64,000 nt of DNA from Opitutaceae bacterium (GTDB taxonomy: Bacteria; Verrucomicrobiota; Verrucomicrobiia; Opitutales; Opitutaceae). Under the pieces are notes generated by a model that saw only the letters and a program-made list of their open reading frames with translations, had not been told where the DNA came from and did not search any database. The position numbers were made by a program, and so were the translations under genes. Of this stretch, positions 1 to 7,505 are shown piece after piece; the stretch's first letter is position 1; each line of letters starts with the position of its first letter. The stretch covers positions 248,001-312,000 of the forward strand of contig JAEUHC010000001.1 in NCBI GenBank assembly GCA_016794785.1. Reading direction: 5' to 3'.

Positions 1-386
1 GCGTCGAGGCCCTTTTCCTTTTCGAGCATCACGCGGAAATCCTCGTAGCCCGCGCAACGGTAGCCGGGCGTGGCCTTGCCGTGATGATCCTCCGCGACCT
101 TCATCGCCGGTAGACGGCCGCCGACGCCCTTGTAGTAGTATTTTTCCAGGCTGAATGTCTCCGCCGGGTCCGCGATGGCCACGACCTGCGCGTCGGGCTG
201 CGCGAGGAGCGAGCGGATGTTCTGGATGCCGCGCCCGCCCGCGCCCACCACCGCAACGTTGATTTTTTCGCTCGGCGGCACGAAGCGCGGACCGCCGAGC
301 ACATGGCGCGGCAGAATCTGGAAGGCCGTCACCGCCGCAGCGGTGGTCTTGATGAACTGGCGGCGGGTGGAGGGAGTGACCTTCAT
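1..386 (-). CDS. Gfo/Idh/MocA family oxidoreductase, Tat-exported (partial, 3' end outside window)
   Basis: NAD(P)-dependent sugar or sugar-acid oxidoreductase of the Gfo/Idh/MocA family, cut off by the window edge after about 128 codons. The N-terminus carries a twin-arginine motif (TRRQFIK, residues 7-13) followed by an Ala-rich hydrophobic stretch, so the enzyme is probably exported folded with its cofactor. A Rossmann nucleotide-binding motif (VVGAGGRGIQN) begins near residue 46, and an acidic residue (ADP in VVAIADPAE) ends beta-2. It is the last gene of a minus-strand set with the lactonase-like and SDR genes, but 134 bases separate it from its upstream neighbour and that gap contains a REPIN-like element. 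Substrate is not determinable. The family call is firm. Confidence 0.85.
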   Translation of the reverse strand, partial: MKVTPSTRRQFIKTTAAAVTAFQILPRHVLGGPRFVPPSEKINVAVVGAGGRGIQNIRSLLAQPDAQVVAIADPAETFSLEKYYYKGVGGRLPAMKVAEDHHGKATPGYRCAGYEDFRVMLEKEKGLD

Positions 387-407
387 GGGTGAAAGTGATG
401 TGGATCG

Positions 408-473
408 GTTGGGGACGCGGCGCCCTCGCCGCGTCAGGGCGCGAAACGCGGCGGGGGCGCCGCGTCCCCAGCA
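408..473. repeat. REPIN-like element, family B (GC-rich hairpin pair)
   Basis: Two 23-base arms (411-433 and 447-469) are reverse complements with one mismatch. Each arm folds by itself into an 8-bp hairpin, ACGCGGCG-CCCT-CGCCGCGT in the left arm. The same arm sequence recurs at 62363-62443 and, degenerated, at 24757-24816. It lies in the gap between the amidohydrolase and the Tat-exported oxidoreductase. Two short imperfect palindromes facing each other is the architecture of REP doublets (REPINs/BIMEs). Confidence 0.75.
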
Positions 474-520
474 AGCTCGGCAAAGCGCATCATGGGAATT
501 TCAAAATCGAACCACTCCGC

Positions 521-1372
521 TCAGACGCGGTAGAACGCCTCGGCGTTTCGCACATAAAGGCGATGCCGCTCGTCGGGCGTGCAACCGCGCAGCACGTCGT
601 CGAGCGTCGCGACCCAGCGCGGATAGTCGCCCGCGAGCGTGCTCACGGGCCAGTCGCCGCCAAACATCACGCGGTCGAAGCCGAAGCACGCAATCGCATG
701 GTCGAGATAGGGCCGCAGATCGGCGGGGGTCCATGCCGCGTGGTCAGCCTCGGTCGCGACACCGCTGATCTTGCACCAGATGTTGGGCAGCGCCGCGAGT
801 TCGCGCAGCTGCGCGCGCCACGGTTCGAGGAGGCCAGCCTTGATGCCGGGCTTGCCGATATGATCGAGGATGAAGCTCACATCCGGGCACTGCCGCACGA
901 GCTCGATCGCCGAAGCAAGCTGCCGGTGGAAAATGCAGATGTCGAAGCTGAGCCCGTGTCGCGAGAGCCGGCGCACCCCGCGCACGAAGTCAGGCCGCAG
1001 GCAAAACGCGTCGTCCTTTTCCTCCTGGAGCAGGCGGCGCACCCCTTTGACGAGCGGATTGGCCGCCAGGGCGGCCAGCGCGGGCTCGACTGCGTCACCC
1101 AGCTCCAGCGGAGCCTGCGCCACGATCCCGCGGATCCGCGGCTCGGTGCGCGCGATCTCCGCGACCCAGTCGGCCTCCTGCTGCGACTGCGCGGGATCGC
1201 ACTCGCACTGCACAAAGACCATCTTGGCCACCGCCACCGGACCGCAGGCGCGGCGGTAATCCTCCATGAGGTGATTGCGGTTGAGCGCCGGCACGCTCGG
1301 GAGCCACGCGTAGCGCAGCCGGCCGAGGTCCCAGAGATGGAGGTGCGTATCGACGAGGGGGAAGTCAGGCAT
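521..1372 (-). CDS. Amidohydrolase family 2 protein, L-fuconolactonase-like
   Basis: A 283-residue TIM-barrel amidohydrolase of the family that includes L-fuconolactonase and related sugar-lactone hydrolases. The first metal-binding strand is seen as DTHLHLWD near residue 8, the later His as ILDHIGKP near residue 170, and the C-terminal metal-ligand Asp as FGGDWPVS near residue 240. Length matches the family. There is no signal peptide, so it acts in the cytoplasm. It starts 12 bases after the stop of the upstream SDR dehydrogenase gene, which fits an oxidative sugar pathway in which the dehydrogenase makes a lactone and this enzyme opens it. The exact sugar (fucose, rhamnose, arabinose or other) is inference. 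Confidence 0.8.
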   Translation of the reverse strand: MPDFPLVDTHLHLWDLGRLRYAWLPSVPALNRNHLMEDYRRACGPVAVAKMVFVQCECDPAQSQQEADWVAEIARTEPRIRGIVAQAPLELGDAVEPALAALAANPLVKGVRRLLQEEKDDAFCLRPDFVRGVRRLSRHGLSFDICIFHRQLASAIELVRQCPDVSFILDHIGKPGIKAGLLEPWRAQLRELAALPNIWCKISGVATEADHAAWTPADLRPYLDHAIACFGFDRVMFGGDWPVSTLAGDYPRWVATLDDVLRGCTPDERHRLYVRNAEAFYRV

Positions 1373-1384
1373 GGGAAATTTTTC

Positions 1385-2209
1385 CTACTTGGAGCCGGCG
1401 ACGATGGTGTTCTGCCCGAGCCCCTCGGGCCCGAGGCCGTTGTAGCCTCCGTCCACCGGCAGGTCCGTGCCCGTGATGAACGACGCGTCGTCGCTCAGCA
1501 AAAACAGCACGGGCCCGGCAATCTCGACGGGATGGCCCGTCCGCCCGAGCATGTGAAACTGCCCCCAGATCGGATCGAACTTCGCGCGGTCGCCGCTGGC
1601 GGCCTTGTCCACCTCGCGCGTCCAAATCCAGCCGGGGCTCACGCTGTTCACGCGGATTTTGTGCGGCGCCAGATCGAGCGCAGCGCAGCGGGTGAGCTGC
1701 GTGACGGCGCCCTTGGCGGCGTTGTAGGTCCAGCGGTTCGGCTGCGCGACCCACGCCGAGATGCTCGACACGTTCACGATCGCGCCGCCGCCCTGCCGAC
1801 GCATCGGCTCCGCCACGAGCTGCGTCAGCCGCGCAAACGCCACCGGCCCCACGCCAAACGATCGCGCAAAATCCGCCGGCGTGGCATCGAGCCCCTTGGC
1901 GAGAAACGAAAATGCGTTGTTCACGAGGCAATCGATCCGCCCGTGCCGCGCGAGCATCTGCGCGACCAGCGCCTCGCAAAATTTCTCCTCGATCAGATCG
2001 CCCGTCAGGATGAGCGGCGAGAATCCCGCCGCCGCAAACGCCGCGCGCCCCTCGTCCGCATCCGCCGGCAGCCCGCTCACCACGACGGCCGCGCCCTCGC
2101 GTAGCAACTCCAGAGCAATGGCAAACCCAATCCCATGCGTGCCGCCGGTGACGAGCGCGACCTTGCCCGCGAAACGTCCGGCGATGGGTTGACGCGTGGC
2201 GGGGCTCAT
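1385..2209 (-). CDS. SDR family NAD(P)-dependent oxidoreductase
   Basis: A 274-residue classical short-chain dehydrogenase. The cofactor motif TGGTHGIG lies near residue 21, the NNAF structural motif (NNAG equivalent) near residue 97, the catalytic Ser in NVSSIS near residue 147 and the YNAAK catalytic Tyr-Lys pair near residue 163, followed by the SPGW motif. It is the first gene of a likely operon with the lactonase-like amidohydrolase (12-base gap). Together they resemble the dehydrogenase and lactonase steps of a non-phosphorylating deoxysugar or pentose pathway. Substrate specificity cannot be read from sequence alone. Confidence 0.85.
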   Translation of the reverse strand: MSPATRQPIAGRFAGKVALVTGGTHGIGFAIALELLREGAAVVVSGLPADADEGRAAFAAAGFSPLILTGDLIEEKFCEALVAQMLARHGRIDCLVNNAFSFLAKGLDATPADFARSFGVGPVAFARLTQLVAEPMRRQGGGAIVNVSSISAWVAQPNRWTYNAAKGAVTQLTRCAALDLAPHKIRVNSVSPGWIWTREVDKAASGDRAKFDPIWGQFHMLGRTGHPVEIAGPVLFLLSDDASFITGTDLPVDGGYNGLGPEGLGQNTIVAGSK

Positions 2210-2224
2210 GTGGGCCCCCGCAAT

Positions 2225-2247
2225 AGGGCGGGTTTCCCACCCGCCCT
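2225..2247. repeat. Single REP-like hairpin resembling family A (or terminator)
   Basis: A perfect 9-bp stem AGGGCGGGT / ACCCGCCCT with a 5-base loop (TTCCC). It shares the TAGGGCGGGT head with the perfect repeat at 26857-26930 but is a single copy, not a facing pair. It lies between the end of the sigma-factor gene and the start of the SDR gene, both on the minus strand, so it could also act as a terminator; there is no U-tract. Confidence 0.5.
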
Positions 2248-2347
2248 CAAGCCCGCGCGAACATTTTCACTGACTCACTCCTTCGCTCAGGTGTTCAAAC
2301 CTGTTGCGCCTTCAAACCCCAACGAGCCTCGCGCGTGGAAATCTTCC

Positions 2348-4027
2348 TCAGCCTCCGGATTTCTTCTCCGCAGCTGTCCGCGACTGGCTGACCGTCCTGC
2401 TGATTTCACGATCAAGCCGCCGCTGCTCGACGAGCAAATGAAGGGAACGAAGCTGAGATGGTGTGAGAATTCCCTGCGCTTGCGCAGACACCTTGTCCCA
2501 ATCTGTCACTTGGCGCAGGGAGAACACCGGTTTTTTCCCGTCGTCTGTCATCCGAATCCTTTCCGTCGCGGTGTTGGCGGCCAAAATTCCGGCAAGAACC
2601 TCACCCTGCTGGGCCGTCAGCGGACTTTCCGTGTAATAGTTGCTTCCGGCAAGTGCCGCGATGAGTTCACGCGCTTCGCGTGCTTTTTCGAACTGCTGGA
2701 ATTTTCCGAAGGCCTCTGCGCCCAACAGCGCCTTGAGTCCTTCATCTGCGGCCCCGAGCGGGCCTGAGGTCATTCGCGCGATGGACGTCGCCGCCGAGGA
2801 GTTATCCGACACCGACAGGCCCTGCGAAGTCGCGGCGGACCAGATGTCAACCAAGCCCTGCTCCGCTTCCATCAGCGTCCGCTCAAACACGGCGATTTGC
2901 TCAGCCGTGAGATTGAGCGAGCGATAGAGCGGGCCATAACGCAGAGCGAGTGATCCTTTTTTCTTTTCCAAGTGCAACGAAGCATAACCCGGAACACTCC
3001 ACAGTTCGATGGGGGCCTTTGCGCTGGTTGCAGCGGAACGCTCAGAGCCTGAGGTCGCAGCCTTGCGCAATCCCTCAATGTCTTTTTCAAGCGCGGCGAT
3101 GCGCATCGCAGATTTCTGTTCCAAGGAACGCCGGGCCGTGTCGTTGTCCGCCGCACGCATGCGCAGTTCCTCGGCCTCGCGCCGCAGCGCCGCCAACGTC
3201 GCTTCAGTCTGGCGCGCATGATTCTGCTCGTGGAAAGCGGAGCCGAGCCCCGCGACGCCCACCACCACCGCCAAACCGCCCAAGATTTTTGCTGTGCTCA
3301 TAAATCCAAAAAAACCTGCGGCCGACACGGTCGCACCCGCAGCCGCCGCGCCGGCCAGCGCCGCGCTCGTCACGCTCGCCGCCATCCCTGTGGGCAGCAC
3401 GGCCGAGGCCGCGCCCGCCTGATTCGCCAGCACGACGCCGAGCGCCGCGGCCGTCGAGGTCACGCCGCGACGCGCGAGCCGCGAGTGGAGTTTCTCCAGC
3501 GCGCGCTCCACGCGCATCCTCGCGGCGTTTTCCGAAATCGCCAGCCGCGCCCCAATCTGGGCATGCGGCAGGTCGGCGAAATAGCGCAGCAGCACCGCCT
3601 CGCGATCGGACGCGTCGAGTTCGCCGAGCGCCTCGTCGATCACCGGGCGCAAGTCGGTCCAAGCGGCGTCGTTATCGGGACCGGGACGGACGGTGGTGGT
3701 GTCGTGCATGGTGAACGCCTCGTGTTCGCGCGCACGCCGGCGGCGCTCGGTGCGCATTATCTCATTCGCGATGAAGCGCGTGGTCGTGTGCAGCCAGCCG
3801 GCGAGTGTCGTGTGGTGCCGCAGCGAATGAACTTTGCGCGCCAGCAGCGTGAAGACGCGCTGCGTCACATCCTCGGCGGCGTGCGCCTCCCCGCCCAGTT
3901 GCCGTTGCGCCGCGTGATAGACGAGCCCGAGGTAGCGCCGCACCAATTCAGCGAAGGCACCCTCGTCCCGCGCGTCGGCGTAGCGCCGGAGCAGCTCGGC
4001 ATCGGTGATGGGCATCGGATCATCCAT
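2348..4027 (-). CDS. ECF-type sigma-70 factor fused to a membrane-anchored C-terminal domain
   Basis: About 559 residues from the ATG at 4027; the frame stays open to another ATG at 4066 but the family normally starts just before the DAELLRRYA motif. Sigma region 2 occupies residues 8-85 (AEDVTQRVFTLLARK) and region 4 residues 130-190 (LPHAQIGARLAISENAARMR helix-turn-helix). Then come an Ala-rich linker, one transmembrane helix (about 245-265) and a coiled coil (270-330). The C-terminal 220 residues contain LTAQQ and LTPSQ motifs and have no function I recognise. Such sigma-membrane fusions are known in Verrucomicrobia and Planctomycetes. The half encoding the C-terminal domain (2348-3240) is visibly less GC-rich than the sigma half. 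It is divergent from the DcuC-like gene. Confidence 0.85.
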   Translation of the reverse strand: MDDPMPITDAELLRRYADARDEGAFAELVRRYLGLVYHAAQRQLGGEAHAAEDVTQRVFTLLARKVHSLRHHTTLAGWLHTTTRFIANEIMRTERRRRAREHEAFTMHDTTTVRPGPDNDAAWTDLRPVIDEALGELDASDREAVLLRYFADLPHAQIGARLAISENAARMRVERALEKLHSRLARRGVTSTAAALGVVLANQAGAASAVLPTGMAASVTSAALAGAAAAGATVSAAGFFGFMSTAKILGGLAVVVGVAGLGSAFHEQNHARQTEATLAALRREAEELRMRAADNDTARRSLEQKSAMRIAALEKDIEGLRKAATSGSERSAATSAKAPIELWSVPGYASLHLEKKKGSLALRYGPLYRSLNLTAEQIAVFERTLMEAEQGLVDIWSAATSQGLSVSDNSSAATSIARMTSGPLGAADEGLKALLGAEAFGKFQQFEKAREARELIAALAGSNYYTESPLTAQQGEVLAGILAANTATERIRMTDDGKKPVFSLRQVTDWDKVSAQAQGILTPSQLRSLHLLVEQRRLDREISRTVSQSRTAAEKKSGG

Positions 4028-4100
4028 GGGCATCATCCAATGGCCGCCCGCCGTGAAATCGCACATCGAATTTCACGCTGTCATCCATGAGAGCTGAATC

Positions 4101-4124
4101 CCGGACAACCGGTTCGAAGTCCGG
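4101..4124. promoter_or_regulatory. Inverted repeat in divergent intergenic region
   Basis: A perfect 6-bp inverted repeat, CCGGAC (4101-4106) and GTCCGG (4119-4124), encloses the palindrome AACCGGTT, and a second small palindrome CCGGCTTGCCGG follows. It sits between the divergent starts of the sigma-factor fusion and the DcuC-like transporter, where an operator or promoter element would be expected. No regulator is identified, and GC-rich DNA produces such palindromes by chance. Confidence 0.3.
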
Positions 4125-4159
4125 CTTGCCGGTGCATCGCCGTTATCTACCTTGCCGCG

Positions 4160-5440
4160 ATGCAGTTCCCCGCGGCCCTTGTGATCATCGCCGTCGCGAT
4201 GATCTGCCTCGTGCGGAGGATGGAGGTGCGGCTGGTGCTCTTCACGGCTGGGCTCGCGCTCGCGTCGCTGGCGGGCAAGCCGCTCGTGGTCTTCGAGGTG
4301 TTCCTCGCCGAGATGGCCAATGTGAAAACCATCGGACCCATCTGCTCGGCGATGGGCTACGCCTACGTGCTGCGCGCGGCCGGGGCCGACCGGGAGTTGG
4401 TGCACCTGCTCCTCGCGCCGGCGCGTCGGCGATGGTGGCTGCTTATTCCCGGCGGTTGCCTCGCGGGGTTCGTGGCCAACATCGCCGTCACCAGCCAGAC
4501 TGCGGTCGCCGCGACCGTCGGCCCGATCCTCGTGCCCCTCATGCTTGCCGCGGGCTACTCGCCCGTGGCCGCCGCCGCGACACTCGTGCTCGGCTGCTCC
4601 GGCGGCGGCAGCCTCTACAACCCTGGCGACGCCGACCTCGTCGCCATCCACGAGGCGAGCCAGGCGCCGATGAAGCAGGTGCTCGCCGCGATGTTCTGGC
4701 CACTGCTCGGCGGCTTCGCCACGGCGGTCACCGTGTTTTCATTTTTGACGAGACGCGAGCCGGCGGGCGCCGCGGCCCCGAGTGTCATCCCGCCCGCGCC
4801 CGCCGCGGGCCAGCGCTGGAAGGCCCTGCTCCCTCCGCTGCCGCTCGTCATGATTTTCACCATGATGCCGGGCCTGGTGTTCGACGCGCTGCCCGCTCCC
4901 TTCGCAAAGGGCCTGCCCGTGTCGCACGCAATGCTCGCCTCGACCATCATCGTGCTGCTGCTCTGCCGCGGCGAACTCACGGCGAAGGTGAAGGCCTTCT
5001 TCGAGGGCCTCGGCTTCGCCTACGCCCACGTGATCTCAATCATCGTGACGGCGAGCTGCTTCATCGCGGGCCTGACGCAGGTGGGCCTCACCGAGCGGCT
5101 CGTGAGCCTCGTCTCCGACACCGGCATCGGCGGCAAACTGGCCACGGGCCTCTTCCCCGGCGCGCTCGGAGTCATCACGGGCTCGGGCATCGGCCCGAGC
5201 GTGGCGTTTTCCAACGCCGTGCTGCCCGCGCTGCGCGACAACCTCGCGGTCGCGCTCGACCTCGGGGTGCTCGCGGCCATCGCGGCGACCTTTGGCCGCA
5301 CGATGTCGCCCGCCGCGGCGGTCGTGATCTTCTCCGCCAACCACGGCGGCGTGTCCGTGACGGACGTCGTCAAGCGCACCGCCCCGCCGCTGCTCGCGGG
5401 CTTCGTCGTCGTGCTGGTGATCGTGATTGCGCGGGGGTAG
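4160..5440 (+). CDS. dcuC: DcuC-family C4-dicarboxylate transporter
   Basis: A 426-residue polytopic inner-membrane protein with about a dozen hydrophobic segments. The stretch AMGYAYVLRAAGADRELV near residue 67 and the repeated Gly/Ser-rich re-entrant segments (TSQTAVAATVGPI near 110; VITGSGIGPSVAFSNA near 340) are typical of DcuC-type carriers. Family members exchange or export fumarate, succinate and malate, usually under anaerobic or fermentative conditions. That would fit succinate efflux in a fermenting opitute, but the actual substrate is inferred. It is a single gene with no evident operon partner. The start ATG at 4160 lies directly before the first transmembrane helix. Confidence 0.8.
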   Translation: MQFPAALVIIAVAMICLVRRMEVRLVLFTAGLALASLAGKPLVVFEVFLAEMANVKTIGPICSAMGYAYVLRAAGADRELVHLLLAPARRRWWLLIPGGCLAGFVANIAVTSQTAVAATVGPILVPLMLAAGYSPVAAAATLVLGCSGGGSLYNPGDADLVAIHEASQAPMKQVLAAMFWPLLGGFATAVTVFSFLTRREPAGAAAPSVIPPAPAAGQRWKALLPPLPLVMIFTMMPGLVFDALPAPFAKGLPVSHAMLASTIIVLLLCRGELTAKVKAFFEGLGFAYAHVISIIVTASCFIAGLTQVGLTERLVSLVSDTGIGGKLATGLFPGALGVITGSGIGPSVAFSNAVLPALRDNLAVALDLGVLAAIAATFGRTMSPAAAVVIFSANHGGVSVTDVVKRTAPPLLAGFVVVLVIVIARG

Positions 5441-5450
5441 CGCGGCGGTC

Positions 5451-5684
5451 CTATCGCGCCTTGGCGCGGGGACGAACATTGCGCACGACTGCTTCTTCGA
5501 TGAGTAACGTGCTCAGATGGTGCGGCCGGTCCTGCGGATCCACGACGATCACATAATTGCCACGAGGCGAAACGAGCACGAAGTCCGGGTGCGGCACGCG
5601 GTGCTTCACACCGCTCGCCATACGGATCTCATACGGCTCAAACGGCACCTTCTGGTTCAGCTCCCGGATGGCATCGACGATCAT
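5451..5684 (-). CDS. Conserved small protein of unknown function
   Basis: A 77-residue protein (MIVDAIRELNQKVPFEPYEI...) with a predicted alternating strand pattern: IRMASGVKHRV, FVLVSPRGNYVIVVD. It ends in a basic tail. It lacks a signal peptide, membrane segment or recognisable domain. The reading frame, soluble beta-rich look and clean start at 5684 make it a believable gene. It is convergent with the DcuC-like gene, with 10 bases between the two stop codons. Similar short proteins that begin with an effector-like PFEPYxIRMxSG motif occur repeatedly in verrucomicrobial genomes (general knowledge, not checked here). No function is proposed. Confidence 0.65.
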   Translation of the reverse strand: MIVDAIRELNQKVPFEPYEIRMASGVKHRVPHPDFVLVSPRGNYVIVVDPQDRPHHLSTLLIEEAVVRNVRPRAKAR

Positions 5685-5743
5685 GCCTGCAACTTAGCAA
5701 GGCACCCTTCTCCTTCAAGCCGGTTTCCGTCTGCGGCGGCGCC

Positions 5744-7495
5744 TCAGCGCGCGAAAACCCGCCGCCCCTCGCTCCACGTCTCCAGCACGCGCGTGTCTTT
5801 CACGTCGTCCACCGGGCAGGCGAGCAGGTCGCGGTCGAGCAGGATAAAATCCGCGCGTTTTCCAGGCTCAAGGGAGCCGATTTCGTTTTCCCAGAAGATC
5901 AGCCACGCGTTGGCTCGGGTGTAGAACTCGATCGCCTGGCGGCGTGTGAGGGCTTCCTCGGGATGGAGCGGGCCATCGAACCACTTGGCGCGGCGCGTCA
6001 TCGTCGTCCACATCCCGAGGAAGGGGTTGTAGGGATTGATCGCGCGGAGGTCACCGATCTTCAGCATGTGGTCGGAGCCGCCGCCCGTGCGGCCACCGGC
6101 GGCGAGGATGCTCTTCAGCGGCTGGAACCAGCGGAGCCGGTCGTAGCCGAACTGCGCCACGAGCGTGCGGGCGTCGAGGTGCAGCCAGATGGGCTGGATG
6201 TCGAGGGCGACGCCGAGCCGCGCCGTGCGCGCGATGAGGTCGGGCGTCATGAAATTGGAATGCGTCACGCCCATCCGCAGGGCGCGCAGGGGCACGTCGC
6301 GATCCACCTGCTCGTAGGCATCAAGCAGCACGGTGCCGGCGGCGTCGCCGACCGCGTGGGCGGTGAACTGCATCCCGTGCTCCGCGACGCGCCGCACCAT
6401 CGCACGGAGCTGATCGGGCGGGACGTTGAGCACGCCGCGGTAAGTGTCGTCGCGAATGCCGTAGTTTTCATTCCGGCCCCACGGCTGGAGCATGTAGGCG
6501 CTGCCGGTGAGCATGCCGCCATCGAGCCAGATCTTCGTGCCGATGAGGCGCAGCCACGGATCGGGCCGCCGCAGCGGGCTCGACGCGATCTGATCGATGG
6601 CCCCGAGAATCGACGACATCGCGCCGACGGTGGGAAAAGTCTGCGAGAGCGCGACGCGCACCGAGAGGTCGCCGTTCGCGCGGAGCTTTTCGTAGCGCCG
6701 GATCGATTCGGGCGTGGCGCCGCGATCCGCGACGGCGGTGAAGCCGATCTGATGGTAGTCGCGGAAGAGGAGCTTCAGGCGCTCAAGGTGCTCGGCCTCG
6801 GTCGGCGTGCGGCCGCCGGTGGCCTTGATGTAGCGGCCGAGTCCGCGGGCGAGGCCGGTGGGCTCGCCGCCCGGATCCTTTTCCAAGTAGCCCGGCCCGC
6901 CGTCGGTGACGCGCCACTCGCGGTCGAAGCCGCACGCGCGCAGCGCGAGGGTGTTGAGCATGTTGTCGGGCCCGGTGCGAAAATTCACCGGATGGCGCGG
7001 CGCGACGGCGTCGAGCTCGGCGCGCGTGGGAAAGCGCGATTCGCGGAGCCGGGTGATGAAGATTTGCGAGGTCTGGATCCATTGGCCGGCGGGCACGATT
7101 CGCGCCCGCGCCGCGATGTAATCCAGAACGTCACGAATGGTCTCCATGTCCGGGATGGCGTGATCGAGCTCGAACACCGCCGCGGCCGGCGCATGCACGT
7201 GCGAATCGATGAGCCCCGGCAGCACCATGCGTCCACCGAGGTCGCGCACCGTGGTCACGCCGTCGCGCGCGAGCGCCCGAATCTCACGCGAACTGCCGAC
7301 CGCTATGATCTTCCCGCCGCGCACGGCGAAGGCTTCACGCACGCTGAAGTCGGCATCGACCGTTACGATCTGTCCGTTGAGGAACACGGCGTCGGCCGCG
7401 GCGTCCTGCGCCGCAGCCTCCATCGCGCCAGCTGACAGCATGGCCCACGCGACCAAGAGGCCGCGGCGGGAGAAATTCAGCTGGGACGGGGACAT
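5744..7495 (-). CDS. Secreted YtcJ-like amidohydrolase
   Basis: A 583-residue amidohydrolase of the YtcJ / N-substituted formamide deformylase group. A Tat-like signal (FSRRGLLVAW, residues 8-17) precedes the mature part that opens with ADAVFLNGQIVTVDADF. The metal motif DSHVH is near residue 99; later His residues lie in TAHAVGDAA (about 380) and the active-site Asp in GGGSDHML (about 480). The C-terminus has the small composite beta-sandwich tail (KRADFILLDRDLL). It is the last gene of a three-gene unit after a TonB-dependent receptor (10-base gap) and a tricorn-like protease. This suggests hydrolysis of amide bonds in imported peptides or amino-acid derivatives; the substrate is unknown. 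Confidence 0.82.
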   Translation of the reverse strand: MSPSQLNFSRRGLLVAWAMLSAGAMEAAAQDAAADAVFLNGQIVTVDADFSVREAFAVRGGKIIAVGSSREIRALARDGVTTVRDLGGRMVLPGLIDSHVHAPAAAVFELDHAIPDMETIRDVLDYIAARARIVPAGQWIQTSQIFITRLRESRFPTRAELDAVAPRHPVNFRTGPDNMLNTLALRACGFDREWRVTDGGPGYLEKDPGGEPTGLARGLGRYIKATGGRTPTEAEHLERLKLLFRDYHQIGFTAVADRGATPESIRRYEKLRANGDLSVRVALSQTFPTVGAMSSILGAIDQIASSPLRRPDPWLRLIGTKIWLDGGMLTGSAYMLQPWGRNENYGIRDDTYRGVLNVPPDQLRAMVRRVAEHGMQFTAHAVGDAAGTVLLDAYEQVDRDVPLRALRMGVTHSNFMTPDLIARTARLGVALDIQPIWLHLDARTLVAQFGYDRLRWFQPLKSILAAGGRTGGGSDHMLKIGDLRAINPYNPFLGMWTTMTRRAKWFDGPLHPEEALTRRQAIEFYTRANAWLIFWENEIGSLEPGKRADFILLDRDLLACPVDDVKDTRVLETWSEGRRVFAR

Positions 7496-7505
7496 GGACC
7501 GCGGC

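Noticed and set aside
4101..4140. TTCGAA-containing hairpin that resembles a tRNA T-arm
   Set aside because: The flanking bases do not pair as a T-stem and there is no acceptor, D or anticodon arm nearby.
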